Source of the DNA: Hemibagrus wyckioides
Taxonomy: Eukaryota > Chordata > Actinopteri > Siluriformes > Bagridae
Reading direction: 5' to 3'
DNA: 64,000 nucleotides
NCBI RefSeq assembly: GCF_019097595.1
Contig: NC_080712.1
Coordinates: 25,285,146-25,349,145 of the forward strand
Shown piece after piece: positions 1-11,743 of the stretch. Position 1 is the first letter of the stretch, and each line of letters opens with the position of its first letter. A program made the position numbers and the translations under genes. The notes under the pieces are model-generated. The model did not search any database. It saw nothing but the letters and a program-made list of their open reading frames with translations, and was not told the DNA's origin.

Positions 1-152
1 CTCCTGAGAGCGACCCATTCTTTCACAAATGTTTGTAAAAACAGTCTGCATGCCTAGGTGCTTGATTTTATACACCTGTGGCCATGGAAGTGATTGGAAC
101 ACCTGATTCTGATTATTTGGATGGGTGAGCGAATACTTTTGGCAATATAGTG
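1..152 (-). mobile_element. 5' end of a Tc1-like transposon, running off the left edge
   Basis: The reverse complement begins CACTATATTGCCAAAAGTAT and continues into the same leader and transposase start found at 12557-12660. The terminal repeat is intact and is followed by TA at 153-154, the expected target duplication. Only the first few transposase codons (M-G-R-S) are inside the window. Confidence 0.85.
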
Positions 153-244
153 TATATACACACTGTATTATATGGTACAATGTATAGCTCTAATAGAAAT
201 AGATAAAAGATTGCATCATATGTACTGTGAATTTCTTAAAGAAG

Positions 245-500
245 ATTCTACCATCTCTCCATGCCCTATGTCACAGGGCACTCTTTCAGCACGATTATGA
301 CCCAAAAATACATACAGGCCACTGGTTCATTTCTGAGGAAGAACAGGGTAAAAGTGGCCAGGCATATCACCAGACCACAACCCAACAGAAACACTTGTGG
401 GGAGTTCTGAAAAGACAAGTTAAACATCTTTCTTCATCCAGGAACCAGGATCTGAAAGTTTATTCTTCAAGGACGGAGAAAGATAGATGTTCCTGTGTGT
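245..500 (+). pseudogene. Degenerate Tc1-type transposase remnant
   Basis: The frame contains RALFQHDYDPKIHTG, a decayed form of the second catalytic-Asp motif FQHDNDPKHT, followed by a gap and HLWGVLKRQV, resembling the region after the catalytic Glu. No terminal repeats were seen. It is clearly old and non-functional. Confidence 0.6.
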
Positions 501-862
501 CATCAACTTGTTCATTTGATTGTCTAGAAGAATTTGTACTGTTCTTAAAAATCAGGGGCCATAAAAATATAAGATTTAGTTGGATGTATTCTATGGTGTA
601 CGGTGCAACGCCTCGTTTAAATTAAGTGCATTATTTTTCTTACCCTACAGGTATTACCAAACTTATGCTACTAAAAATAAACTTAAAACTTTTGTAAAAA
701 TGCAGCAAACTGGTCTCAAATTCACTGAGAAATGGATAAAAATCTTCAAAGGGAGTGTACTCATGTCTGCCAAGCACTGTATATACATACATACATACAT
801 ACACAATGTATGACAAATTAGAATAAATGCAGTACAATAAATTAACCACACAATATTCTTAC

Positions 863-1050
863 CGTTTGGTCCACTGGAAATAATTTTACTGTGACATTCC
901 CACTGAAATCCTTCTGTGGGCCACTGGGAAACGCACCCAGTTTCGTGATCACTACAGGGTGGAGGACTTTAAAATCCAAGCATATGGCTGAGACATCAGA
1001 GGGCACCAAAGCGTCAGGCTTGCTTAGAATGGTCACATCCTGCATGGACA
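863..1050 (-). CDS. b3galnt2: b3galnt2 coding exon 4
   Basis: The exon covers codons 114-176, from acceptor CTTATAG|TG to donor AAACG|GTAAGA, ending in phase 0. The encoded piece has a conserved FKVLHPVVITKLG core and a second sequon, NVT at residue 165, within GNVTVKLF. Using acceptor TATAG rather than the nearer ATGCAG is required by the incoming phase 1 and gives the Val that follows NITEP in the family. The next exon was not found in 1-862, which is mostly repeat and intron. Confidence 0.85.
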
Positions 1051-2158
1051 CTATAAGAATTAAAGTGGTTAGAATTTATAACCTGCTACCTATATATAGT
1101 TTAGAAATGGACAAAATTCTTTCAAACAAACAACACTTTAATCTGCTGTTACCTTATAACAACAACAATTTTAAGCAGCTATTCTTGTAGGGGGTCAATA
1201 AAGAGAGAGGTTGATATTAGTAGCTTGATACGTTAATATACAGGAGCACAAATCACAAATTAAGACCCAATAACTTCACGGAAAAGGGTCAAGTGTCTCG
1301 CAAAAGAATGTACACAATGCACAAGGCCAGGGTAGTGAGAAGTGCTCTTTTATTAATAGTTTCAAGGTGCGGTGAGGTGAGGTGAGGGTTGCTAAAGAGG
1401 CAATGAGGGGTCCCATCTTTGGCAGTGAGATCTGTGGCTGTGGCTTCTGGGGAGGACTGAGCAGCAACAAGGCAGGAATCAGCAATTTTTCAGCCAAAGG
1501 TTGGTCTCTGTTGATTTTACCACTCTTTATTGAATCATTCTGAGTAAACTCTAGAGACTGTAGCTGTGTGTGAGGCAATTATCCGTTATAGAAATATTTA
1601 AAACAGCCTGTCTGGCACCAACAATCATGCCATGGTCAATGAAATCTTTTAAACAATTGTGATGGTTGACGTTAATGTTACCCAAAGCTATCTGCATGCT
1701 TTTATGCATTACACTGCTGTACATGATTGGCTAATTTGATAATTGCCTGCATGAATAGGTGTACAAGTGTTAATAATATTTAGTTATCAGTAAGTGTATA
1801 TAGCTAACATCAGTTACCTGTATTTGTTTGTTTTTAGCCAATATGTGGAGCATCACAGTCAAAAACATACTTATCCCCAGACTTAATCCCACACCACAAT
1901 CCCTTAAATCAAAAAGTTTGAGTTAGCCCAAATCTTCAAGTTGCCAATAAAATTTGGAGCTCATAACTTACATACCCCAGCTCAGAAAGTACTTGCTGCT
2001 CACTCACAATCAGCTGTATTCCATCCATCACTCTATATACTGCTGTATAAATAAAGAGATCTGCAAATGTATTTACATAGTACTTGAGAGAGGCAGTAAT
2101 TAGAGATTGAAAATGAATTGCAAAAATGAATTACAGAACACAGGTAATAATGCCTGTG
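1051..2158. other. b3galnt2 intron, unassigned sequence
   Basis: No exon, RNA gene or known repeat could be recognised. Short GGTGAG repeats occur near 1366-1386. Confidence 0.3.
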
Positions 2159-2502
2159 TTAGCTGTTTAAGCTGGAGATGGCATGGGGGGGGTGACTGTT
2201 TTTGTGCCTAGATGTTCTAATGCAGAGAGAGCTGTAGCATCTTCCTGAAGGGAGAAGTGCAAACGGGTTGTGGCCAGGGTGAGAGGGGTCTGTGATGTTA
2301 CCTGCCCATTTCATCACTCTAGAGTTGTACAAGTCCTGAAGATGCACAGGTGGCAGGTGCACACACCAATGATCCGTTTGGCTGTCCTAACAGTCCGTTG
2401 CAGTCTTCTTACATTCGATTTGCTGGCTGACCCAAACCAGACAGTTGTCTGTTTATTCAGAAGGGTATCTGGGATGATTGTGTTGAAAGCAGAGCTGAAG
2501 TC

Positions 2503-4975
2503 ATCGGTAGTGGAGTTTGTGACTGTTAGATGCAGACCTTTTTATTTACCCCGGGAATTCACCACTACTCTCATTATCGGAGTGTACATTCCACCCAGCG
2601 CTAATGCTAAAGAAGCTCTGTGTGAGCTGTACGGAGCTATTAGTGAGCTGCAGAATGCTCACCCCGATGGACTGTTTATCATCGCCGGAGATTTCAATCA
2701 TGTAAATCTCAGAACAGTGCTCCCTAAATTCCATCAGTATGTGGACTTTGCTACGAGAGGGACGAACACGCTGGATGTTGTTTACACAAACATTCCCGGC
2801 GCGTATCGTGCGGAGCCCCGCCCCCACCTCGGCTACTCAGACCACATCTCTGTTATGTTGATTCCAGCATACAGACCACTCGTCAGATGCTCTAAACCGG
2901 TTCTGAAAACAGGTTAAGACCTGGCCAGCAGGAGCCATCTCTGCTCTTCAGGACTGTTTTGAGTGCACTGACTGGGACATGTTTAGGGAGGCTGCAACCA
3001 ACGGCAACTCTATTGACTTGGAGGAGTACACGGCATCAGTGACCAGCTACATCGGGAAATGCATCGATGACGTGACGGTCTCCAAGACCATCACAACACA
3101 CTCCAACCAGAAGCCGTGGATGACTGCGAAAGTGCATGCTCTCCTGAAGTCGAGAGATCAGGGGACAGGGCGGCCTTAAAAATTGCAAGGGCCAAACTGT
3201 CCCGAGCCATCAGAGAGGCGAAGCACGTGCACGCCCAGAGAATCCACGGCCACTTCCAGAACAGCAGAGACTCCTGGCACATGTGGCAAGGCATTCAGGC
3301 GATCACCAACTACAGGACAACATCACCTTCCTGTGACAGTGATGCCTCCCTTCCAGATGCGCTGAACGACTTCTACGCTTGGTTTGAGGCACAGAACAAC
3401 AACAGCAAGGAAGACCATCCCTCCTCCTAATGACCCAGTGCTCTGTCTCACTACGGCTGATGTGAGGAGAACTCTATGCAGAGTTAACCCATGGAAGTCT
3501 GCTGGACCAGACAACATTCCTGGCAGAGTTCTCAGGGAGTGTGCGGAGCAGCTAGCAGATGTCTTCACTGACATCTTCAACATCTTGCTGAGCAGCTCCA
3601 TCATCCCTACGTGCCTCAAGACAACGACCATCGTCCCTGTGCCAAAGTCGTCTACGGTTTCCTACCTCAATGACTACCGTCCCGTCACACTCACACCAAT
3701 CGTGATGAAATGCTTCGAGAGGCTCGTCATGAGGCACATCAGGTCACAGCTACCACCCTCACTGGACCCCTTGCAGTTTGCGCATCATCCTAACCGTTCC
3801 ACGGACGACGCCATCACCACAACCCTCCATCTGGCCCTCACACAACTGGACTGTAAGGACTCCTACGTTCGAATGCTGTTCATAGATTTCAGTTCAGCAT
3901 TCAACACAATCATCCCTCAGCAGCTGATTGAGAAGCTGAGTCTCCTGGGCCCGAATACCTCTCTCTGCAAGTGGATCCTGGATTTCCTGACTGGGAGACC
4001 TCAGTCAGTCCGGATCGGGAGCAGTATCTCCAGCACCACCACACTGAGCACTGGAGCTCCTCAGGGCTGTGTGCTCAGTCCATTGCTGTTCACTCTGCTG
4101 ACTCACAACTGTGCAGCAATACACAGCTCCAACCACATCGTCAAGTTCGCCGAAGACACGACCGTGGTGGGTCTCATCAGCAAGAACGACGAGTCAGCAC
4201 ACAGAGAGGAGGTGCAACATCTAACAGCCTGGTGCAGAGCCAACAACCTCTCCCTGAACGTCGAGAAGACCAAAGAGATGGTTGTTGACTTCAGGAGAGC
4301 ACAGAGTGACCATTCTCCGCTGTCCATTGACGGATCCTCGGTGGAGATCGTCAAGAGCACCAAATTCCTTGGTGTCCATCTGGCGGAGAACTTCACCTGG
4401 TCACTCAACACCACCTCCATCACCAGGAAAGCCCAGCAGCACCTCTACTTCCTGAAGAGGCTACAGATACACGCACACTCTCTTGACTGTGTGGACACGC
4501 ACACAATTTATATTGTTCATTACTTATTGCACTACCTCTATCTGTCATCCGCTGCTATAGTTATATTTATGTTTATTCTATTTGCACTACCTCAACCACT
4601 GCTGTGTATTTTTGCACAATACTTTTTTACATCATTTCACTTTATCTTATTTTATTTCACTTACATTCCATTACACATGTTCTTTTCGGCACTAAGTGTC
4701 CTGTGTTCTTTTGTGTTGTCTGTCTTTCTTGTATTTATTGTCTTTTGCACTGGTCTTGTCTATGCTCTGGTTGCACCTAGCTGCACACTGTGCACTTTAC
4801 GTGGCTAAGACAAACTTCTGTCCTAGCTCTGTGGTGGTGTTTTGTGCTGAACTTGTTGTTGTATGTTTATGTAGCACCAGGTCCTGGAGAAACGTTGTTT
4901 CATTTCACTATGTACTGCGTCAGCTATATGTGGTTGAAATGACAATAAAGCTTCTTGAATCTTGAATCCTAAATC
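2503..4975 (+). mobile_element. 5'-truncated L2/CR1-clade LINE
   Basis: The element starts inside the endonuclease domain and ends with the L2-type 3' tail (ATGACAATAAAGCTTCTTGA plus TTGAATC-like repeats). It is flanked by the direct repeat CTGAAGTC at 2495-2502 and 4976-4983, an 8-bp target duplication. Fragments visible: endonuclease with GDFNH and GYSDHISVM (about 2515-2917), a linker, RT with DFSSAFNT and [13 protein letters not shown], then an internal deletion near 4463 that removes the RT thumb and joins directly to the 3' UTR. A closely related, longer copy is at 54653-58200. Confidence 0.85.
3384..4808 (+). pseudogene. L2 reverse transcriptase ORF, catalytic Asp altered and C-terminus deleted
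   Basis: RT domain in one frame of 474 codons: [19 protein letters not shown], motif A with [11 protein letters not shown], and motif B with [12 protein letters not shown]. The YxDD box reads FAED instead of FADD: codon 4152-4154 is GAA, giving Glu for the first catalytic Asp. The last part of the frame, after about 4463, is translated 3' UTR because the thumb region is missing. The copy at 54653-58200 retains FADD and the C-terminus, so both defects belong to this copy. Confidence 0.8.
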
Positions 4976-5546
4976 CTGAAGTCCACAAACAGGATCCTTG
5001 CATAAGTCCCTGGTTTGTCCGGATGTTGGAGGATGTAGTTGAGTCCCCTGTTGACTGCATCATCCACAGACCTGTTTGCCCAGTAATCAAACTGCAGGGA
5101 GTCCAGTGATTTCCTTCAAGCAGGCCAACACCAGCCTCTCAAATGTCTTCATGACCACAGATGTTAAAGCAACAGGTCTGTAGTCATTTACTCCTGTGAT
5201 TTTTGGTTTCTTGGGTACAAGAATGATGGTGGAGCGTTTGAAGCAGAAAGGGACTTCACACAGCTCCAGTGTTGTGTTGAAGATTAATGTGAAGATGGAT
5301 GATAGCTGAACAGCACAGGCTTTGAGGCAAGCTGGAGACACACCGCCTTTGGCTTCCCTTATCTTCTGTTTGCTGAAGACTTAGCATACATCAACTTCAC
5401 AGATCTTCACAGATTACTGTAATGCCTTACTGTCTGGATGTTCCAGTAGATGCATAAGCAAGCACCAGTTACACTACATACAGTACACATCTAAAAAAAT
5501 ATTAGCAATCTCTCAAAACCTAGAAGACATAAAATACAAATTTTAC

Positions 5547-5647
5547 CTGGTTCTGTAATGTTCAGTTGGGTGCAGGAATATGGATCCTCTCGATCTTCTT
5601 CAGGTATTGCACAGCCATGTTTACCAACGATAAATTTCACCAGGACC
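5547..5647 (-). CDS. b3galnt2: b3galnt2 coding exon 3
   Basis: The exon covers codons 80-114, from acceptor CTTCAAG|GG to donor CCAG|GTAAAA. It encodes [13 protein letters not shown] and [10 protein letters not shown], hallmark strings of B3GALNT2 rather than of other GT31 enzymes, plus an N-glycosylation sequon NIT at residue 109. Its phases (2 in, 1 out) fit exons 2 and 4 exactly. A Tc1 element sits 90 bp to its right (5737-7405). Confidence 0.88.
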
Positions 5648-5736
5648 CTTGAAGATAATGCAGAAGTTTAAACTCTAAATAAACTGTTTAAACCATCTTA
5701 TACCAAATCCTGCGACAAACTGAATGTATGCATGTA

Positions 5737-7405
5737 CAACCCCTGGCTAAAAGTATGGAATCACCTCTCTTTGAAGATCATTCAATTGTTTAATTGTGTA
5801 GAAAAAAAACAAAATCAATCACAGACATGCCACAAAACTATTTTCATTTAACATTCCAACCTTCTGGCTTTATGAAACACTTACAAAAATAAAAAAGAAA
5901 GAAGATTGATCTGTAAAAACAGTTGCAATTGACTACAAACAGCGGAAACATATGGAATCACTCAATTCTGAGGAAAATATTATGGAATCACCATGTACTG
6001 TGCAGTTCTAAAACAAACACCTGTATCCGATTACATATGCTAATTAGCCTGCAGTTTAAAAAAAAAAAAGTGTGCTTGCACACCTTAGTGAGCTGTTGAA
6101 CCAAGCTGATTGACATAAATCATGGCTCCAACATGAGAGATGTCAGCTGAAACAAAGGAGAGGATTATAAAACTTCTTGAAGAAGGTAAATCTTCACAGA
6201 ATGTTGCAAAAGATGTTGGTTGTTCCCAGTCAGCCGTTTCTAAAATCTGGACCAAGTACAAATCAAATGAGAAGGTTGTAAAATGGACACGTACTGGTAG
6301 ACCAAGGAAGACATCAAAGCGTCAAGATAGAAAACTTAAAGCAATATGCCTTGAAAACAGAATATGCACAACAAAACAAATGAGGAACAAATGGGCAGAA
6401 AGTGGAGTCAATGTCTGTGACCGAACTGTAAGAAATCGCCTAAAAGAAATGGGATTTACATACAGAAAAGCCAAACAAAAACCATCATTAATATCTAAAC
6501 AGACAAAAACAAGGTTTCAGTGGGCTAAAGAAAAGCAATCATGGACTGTGCATGACTGGATGAGAGTGATATTCAGTGATGAATCACAAATCTGCATTGG
6601 GCAGGGTGATGATGCTGGAACTTTTGTTTGATGCCATTCCAATGAAATTTATAAAGACAACTGCCTGAAGAAAACATGCAAATTTCTGCAATCATTAATG
6701 ATATGGGGCTGTATGTCAGGTAAAGGTATGGGAGGGATGACCATTACAACCTCAATAAATGCACAAGTTTATATTGAGATTTTGGACAGTTTTCTTATTC
6801 CATCAACTGAAAGGATGTTTGATGACCACCACCTCATTTTTCAGGATGATAATGCATCGTGCCATAGGGCAAAAGCTGTGAAAACTTTCCTTCAAGAAAG
6901 ACATATATTGTCAATGGCATGGCCTATAAATAGTCCGGACCTCAATCCAATTGAAAATCTATGGTGGAAATTAAAGAAAATGGTCGATGACAAGGTTCCA
7001 ACCTGCAAAGCTGATCTGGCAACTGCAATAAGAGGAAGTTGGAGCCGGATTGATGAAGAATACTGTTTGTCGATAGTTAAATCCTTGCCTCAGAGAATTC
7101 AAGCTGTTATAAAAGCCAGAGGTGGTGCAACAAAGTACTAGTGGTGTTTTTGTTTGGGGATTCTATAATATTTTCCTCAGAATTGAGTGATTCCATATTT
7201 TTTTCCTGTTTGATGTGTAAAAAGTGCAAGTGACTACAATTTTCCTCCATTTTTATTTTTGTAAGCGTTTCATAAAGCCAGAAGGTTGGAATGTTAAATG
7301 AAAATAGTTTTGTGGCATGTCTGTGATTGATTTTTTTCTACACAATTAAACAATTGAATGAACATGTTCCAAGAGTGGTGATTCCATACATTTTGCCAGG
7401 GGTTG
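5737..7405 (+). mobile_element. Almost intact Tc1-like transposon with long terminal repeats
   Basis: A 1669-bp element starting CAACCCCTGG and ending CCAGGGGTTG, flanked by TA at 5735-5736 and 7406-7407. The inverted repeats extend roughly 200 bp, including the GGAATCACC-type inner motif repeated near 5758, 5953 and 5984 on the left and 7379 on the right, as expected for transposase-binding sites. It lies in b3galnt2 intron 2, in antisense orientation to the gene. Confidence 0.92.
6140..7141 (+). pseudogene. Tc1-type transposase, full length with a single in-frame TGA
   Basis: From ATG 6140 there are 334 codons to the stop at 7141, interrupted only by TGA at 6629-6631. The frame is the same on both sides (6698 minus 6140 is divisible by three). 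The N-terminus has paired-like helix-turn-helix motifs (residues about 5-40 and 60-105) with a GRPR hook. Catalytic residues are visible: Asp in SDES near residue 147, Asp237 in QDDNASCH, and Glu272 in PDLNPIENLWW, giving the D34E spacing typical of Tc1. Earlier ATGs at 6122 and 6133 run into stops, so 6140 is the start. A Trp codon probably mutated to TGA. Confidence 0.88.
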
Positions 7406-7720
7406 TATTAACACAAAAGGTATTGATATCTGTAAGCATTAATAATGCATACAAATTGACATGATGCTTACCCTAGTACTTAACTTTAACACAAAATATA
7501 CATTTATAGATTTACAATAGATATACTTTAACTGAAATTGTAATTTATTAAGAATCACCATTTTATATGATGGTTCTCTGCTCACCAACTCACTAACAAC
7601 ATAAAAAAAGTGTTCAACTAGAACTGTACAGAGACCACAGACTGACCACCACATAGGAAGTTACTTTTCAACAAACACTGCTCCCTGAACCATAGACAAA
7701 AAGCAGATATACAAACACAC

Positions 7721-7847
7721 CGCTTCTGGAAGTCATGATGGTCTCTAAGGTACCCCATCCACGTGCCTCTTATGGCCGCCCTCAGATCATGGTGATGCCT
7801 GGCCGATAAAACTCCAACCACAACTTCATATACCGGCCTCCTGATGC
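7721..7847 (-). CDS. b3galnt2: b3galnt2 coding exon 2 (start of the galactosyltransferase-like fold)
   Basis: The exon covers codons 38-80 (phase 1 in, phase 2 out), from acceptor TGACAG|GC to donor AAGCG|GTGTGT. It contains VVVGVLSARHHHDLR and IRGTW, the opening beta-strand and the R-x(2,3)-IR-x-TW signature of the glycosyltransferase 31 family. It is the best-conserved piece of the gene here. There is no stop or frameshift. Confidence 0.88.
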
Positions 7848-8331
7848 CTGTCATTTAAACATTTTAATAGTAAATTATGTTCTCACTTTTAATTGACTCC
7901 AGCGAATTCAGTGATGTAGTATTGTCTGCTTGTCAGAGTGTGGGTATTACTTTTGTATAACCCTAACAAAGAGCAGACATCCATATTTGGCTATATGGGC
8001 ACTTTATTAACAAGAGCTTTCAAATATACATTCAGAGTATGCTTACTAATGTCCCTATATGGTTCAGAATGAAACATTCTAGCAAATGATCAAGGACATC
8101 TGGATTTGGTCCCCTACATGATGGTCAATTACCACTGTATATGAACAACAGTGAAATGCTGGTTTCCAACACACTATTTCCTCACTGACAACAGCTCTGA
8201 ATATGCTATTCATTAGTAATTCCCAACACATACAGTGTGAGAAGAAAACAAGAAGGAGGAGGGAGTATGTACTGGTTAGACACATATGGCCTGGGAATTC
8301 ATGTGGATGTAAATTTCACACATGCCACTTA

Positions 8332-9500
8332 CAGTGCCTTGCTAAATTATTGACACCCCTTGAACTGTTCCACATTTTGTCACATTACAATCACAAACAA
8401 ATATTTTATTGGGATTTTATGTGATAGACCAACACAAAGTGGCACATAATTGTGAAGTGGAAGGAAAATGATAAATGGTTTTCATAAAATTTTTACAAAT
8501 AAATATCTGAAAAGTGTGGTGTGCATCTGTATTCAGCCCCCCTGAGTCAATGCTTTTCTAGAACCACCTATCAAGTCTTTTGGGGTATGTCTCTTCCAGC
8601 TTTGCACATCTGGAGATTGAAATGTTTGCCCATTCTTCTTTACAAAATAGCTCAAGCTCAGTCAGATTGGATTGAGAATCTGTAGCAGTAGTTCACAGAC
8701 TCTCTCTATTAGATTTAGGTCTGGATTTGACTGGGTCAAACATGAATATGCTTTGATCTAAACCATTCCATTGTAGCTCTCTGTGTATGTTTAGGGTCGT
8801 TGTCCCTGCTGGAAGGTGAACCTCCATCCTAGTCTCAAGTCTTTTGCAGACTCTAACAGGTTTTCTTCTAAGATTTCCCTGTATTTGGCTCCATCCATCT
8901 TCCCATCATCTCTGACCAGCTTCCCTGTCCCTGATAAAGAAAACATCCCCACAACATGATGCTGCCACCAACATGTTTCACAGTGAGGATGGTGTGTCCA
9001 GGGTGATGTGTAGTATTAGTTTTCCACCACACAGTGTTTTGCATTTAGGTCAAAAAATTAAATTTTGGTCTCATCTGACAAGAGCACCTTCTTCCACATG
9101 TCTGCTGCATCCCCCACATGGCTTGTCGCAAACTGCAATCTTATGGCTTTCTTTCAACAATGGCTTTCTTCTTGCCACTCTTCCATAAAGGCCAGATTTG
9201 TGGAGTGCATTAATAGTTGTCCTGTGCACAGATACTCCCACCTGAGCTGTGGATATCTACAGCTCCTCCAGAGCTACAAGGGGCCTCTTGGCTGCTTCTC
9301 TGGTTAATACTCTCCTTGCCAAGCCTGTCAGTTTAGGTAGATAACCATGTCTTGGTAGGTTTGCAGTTGTGCCATAGTCTTTCCATTTTCGGATGATGAA
9401 TCGCACAATGCTCTGCAAGACGTTCAAAGCTTGGAATATTTTCTATAACTTAATCTGCCTGTCGGGTGTGTTCCTTGGGCTTCATGATGCTATTTGTTCT
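8332..9500 (-). mobile_element. Degraded Tc1-like transposon, one end missing
   Basis: The left end reads CAGTGCCTTGC preceded by TA, and is followed by the CACATTTTGTCACATTACAA leader of a widespread fish Tc1 family. The minus strand carries a decayed transposase; the plus strand keeps recognisable blocks such as CATGATGCTGCCACCA (about 8956) and the start region near 9480. The matching right terminal repeat is absent. Many indels, no open frame. Confidence 0.75.
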
Positions 9501-9880
9501 AAGCAGATTTAAGCAGACTAGGCAGAACTTGCATTAAGCTAGGAATTTCTTGACAAATTTGGTGTCAAATTATGCAATTATTTGAACCTCCTGACATTTG
9601 TAATCAATATGGCCACTTGTTAATCAATACCCCATAAGACCTGCCACTTTGGAGATGCTCTTACCCTGTAATTTAGCCCTCACAATCTGGCCCTTAAAGT
9701 AACTTCTATAAAGTGCTATACAAATAAATTATATTGAATTTATTCAGATTGTTACACTCGCTTATTTTTTGGCTTCCAACAACATCCTCAAGAACTGAGT
9801 GTTCACTTTATGCCTAATATATCCCACCTTGAAAGGTGCCACTGTAACAAGATAATATAATAAAACTTATTCACTTCACC

Positions 9881-9911
<31 letters not shown>

Positions 9912-9912
9912 C
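9501..9912. repeat. Mixed repeat debris and AT microsatellite
   Basis: Holds a fragment resembling a dispersed fish repeat (AGACCTGCCACTTTGGAGAT at about 9640), a LINE/SINE-like tail (AAAGTGCTATACAAATAAA at 9714), and an (AT)n run at about 9882-9906. No coding feature. Confidence 0.45.
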
Positions 9913-9914
9913 CA

Positions 9915-10683
9915 TCCATGGCCACAGGTGTATAAAATCAAGCACCTAGGCATGCAGACTGTTTTTACAAACATTTGTGAAAGAATGGGTCGCTCTCAGG
10001 AGCTCAGTGAATTCCAGCGTGGAACTGTGATAGGATGCCACCTGTGCAACAAATCCAGTCGTGAAATTTCCTCGCTCCTAAATATTCCACAGTCAACTGT
10101 ATTATAAGAACATGGAAGTGTTTGGGAACGACAGCAACTCAGCCACGAAGTGGTAGGCCACGTAAACTGAGGGAGCAGGGCCAGCGGATGCTGAGGCACA
10201 TAGTGCGAAGAGGTCGCCAACTTTCTGCAGAGTCAATCGCTACAGACTTCTAAACTTCATGTGGCCTTCAGATTAGCTCAAGAACAGTGCGCAGAGAGCT
10301 TCACGGAATGGGTTTCCATGGCTGAGCAGCTGCATCCAAGCCATACATCACCAAGTGCAATGCAAAGCGTCAGATGCAGTGGTGTAAAGCACGCCGCCAC
10401 TGGACTCTAGAGCAGTGGAGACGCGTTCTCTGGAGTGACGAATCGCGCTTCTCCATCTGGCAATCTGATGGACGAGTCTGGGTTTGGCGGTTGCCAGGAG
10501 AACGGTACTTGTCTGACTGCATTGTGCCAAGTGTAAAGTTTGGTGGAGGGGGGATTATGGTGTGGGGTTGTTTTTCAGGAGCTGGGCTTGGCCCCTTAGT
10601 TCCAGTGAAAGGAACTCTGAATGCTTCAGCATACCAAGACATTTTGGACAATTCCATGCTCCCAACTTTGTGGGAACAGTTTG
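9915..10683 (+). mobile_element. Tc1-like fragment, copy A, truncated at both ends
   Basis: It closely matches 12557-13325 but lacks the terminal repeat on the left and stops abruptly after GGGAACAGTTT at 10683. It has its own short deletion near 10105 and shares the TAA at 10250 that interrupts the transposase (ACTTC TAA ACTTCATG) with copy B. The transposase is non-functional, lacking the second Asp and the Glu. Confidence 0.85.
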
Positions 10684-11740
10684 TTCCGTGTGTGTATTTT
10701 TATATCATTTTCTGCTAGTGCCCATCTCACTTGCTCAACACAGGTTCAAATACTAACCGGGAATCGTGACGTCACTTTATTAATTGGCTACAGAAGGCCT
10801 GTCAGTTGAGAACCAGTGGACCAATGGAGACTTTTATCCCGCCCCCTAATCTGCATAAAACTCTACTTGTAAGTTTTGGACTCGCCAGCGAGCAACTTGG
10901 AAGAAGTGAAGAAACCTGACGCGTGAATAAAGAGAAAATTTAGTTACGAGCAAAAAATAGCAGAAAGAACAAGCATCTGAGCAAGAAAAATGAAATGTTT
11001 CTAATTACTGGTATTTTGTGTTCATTTCATTAGGTTTTTTTTTGTTATTTTTAAATTTTGTATTCAATTGATTGATGTGATTCGCGCGTATTATATTTTT
11101 TACGAACATAATACTTATGGCTTGAAAGTGACGCCATATGCACTCAGGAATAGTGGGAAAAACAGTACAACACAATGCAATGTGAATACACAAACTTACA
11201 TATTAGAATACATTGCGCTGACTTTCATGATCTATCCGAATACTTAAACATATTTTACTTAAAACATATTTCCATATGTTTATGATTCAGGGCTTCCGTA
11301 CACATGGTGCTATACTGGCTCTACAATTCATAGCGCACCACGCGTAAGCGTCGCGTTAATTTCTAAAAGACGTTCACAAGCGACGCATCAAATGACTGCA
11401 GAAAACACGCGGCGGCCATCTTGCGTACGCGTAGTTAACAGCCGGTATAAATCAGCCTGTGGTTATATGCTTAAAGAAGTAATATGTGCTTAAATTTTCT
11501 AAAAGAAAGCGTGGAAGCTTTTCTGAAAGTGAAATCCTCTGTCGCAGAACTATAAAGACTTGTGAATGAAAGTCAAAAATGAAAAACTCACGAGCCCCTT
11601 TTAAAAGTGTATACAAGACTATAAGGTTAAAATACACCAGACTACTGTCGAATCAGGGACAAAACATTTACAAATTTATAGATTAAACAATTATCGTTGA
11701 CTGTAATGAATACTGTAATATAACTACTATTGTAAGCTCA
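10684..11740. other. b3galnt2 intron 1 unique sequence with promoter-like motifs
   Basis: No repeat or exon was recognised. At 10765-10860 there are, in order, a TGACGTCA-like site, CCAAT, a CCGCCCCC box and a CATAAAA box, arranged like a small RNA polymerase II promoter on the plus strand. A second CpG-rich patch at 11330-11450 contains GGCGGCCATCTTGCG, similar to a YY1 site. Whether either drives transcription is unknown. Confidence 0.3.
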
Positions 11741-11743
11741 AAC

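Larger units (their letters stand above)
2160..5395 (-). mobile_element. Old minus-strand L2-type LINE, split by a younger LINE
   Basis: Two parts of one minus-strand reverse transcriptase gene flank the insert at 2503-4975. The right part (5395-4976) encodes the fingers region, including [20 protein letters not shown], and ends in RILFVDF. The left part (2502-2160) resumes in SSAFNTIIP, then jumps to a C-terminal segment with TDPSHPGHN and LLPSGR. The break therefore falls inside RT motif A, and part of the left half has been deleted. It lies antisense to the insert and is clearly inactive. Confidence 0.75.

Noticed and set aside
1021..1043. Alternative exon 4 acceptor ATGCAG of b3galnt2
   Set aside because: It would break the reading frame from exon 3; the acceptor at 1051-1052 restores the phase and the conserved Val.
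1276..1578. A 100-codon minus-strand open frame in the b3galnt2 intron
   Set aside because: No similarity to B3GALNT2 or any family I know, and no fitting splice phases.
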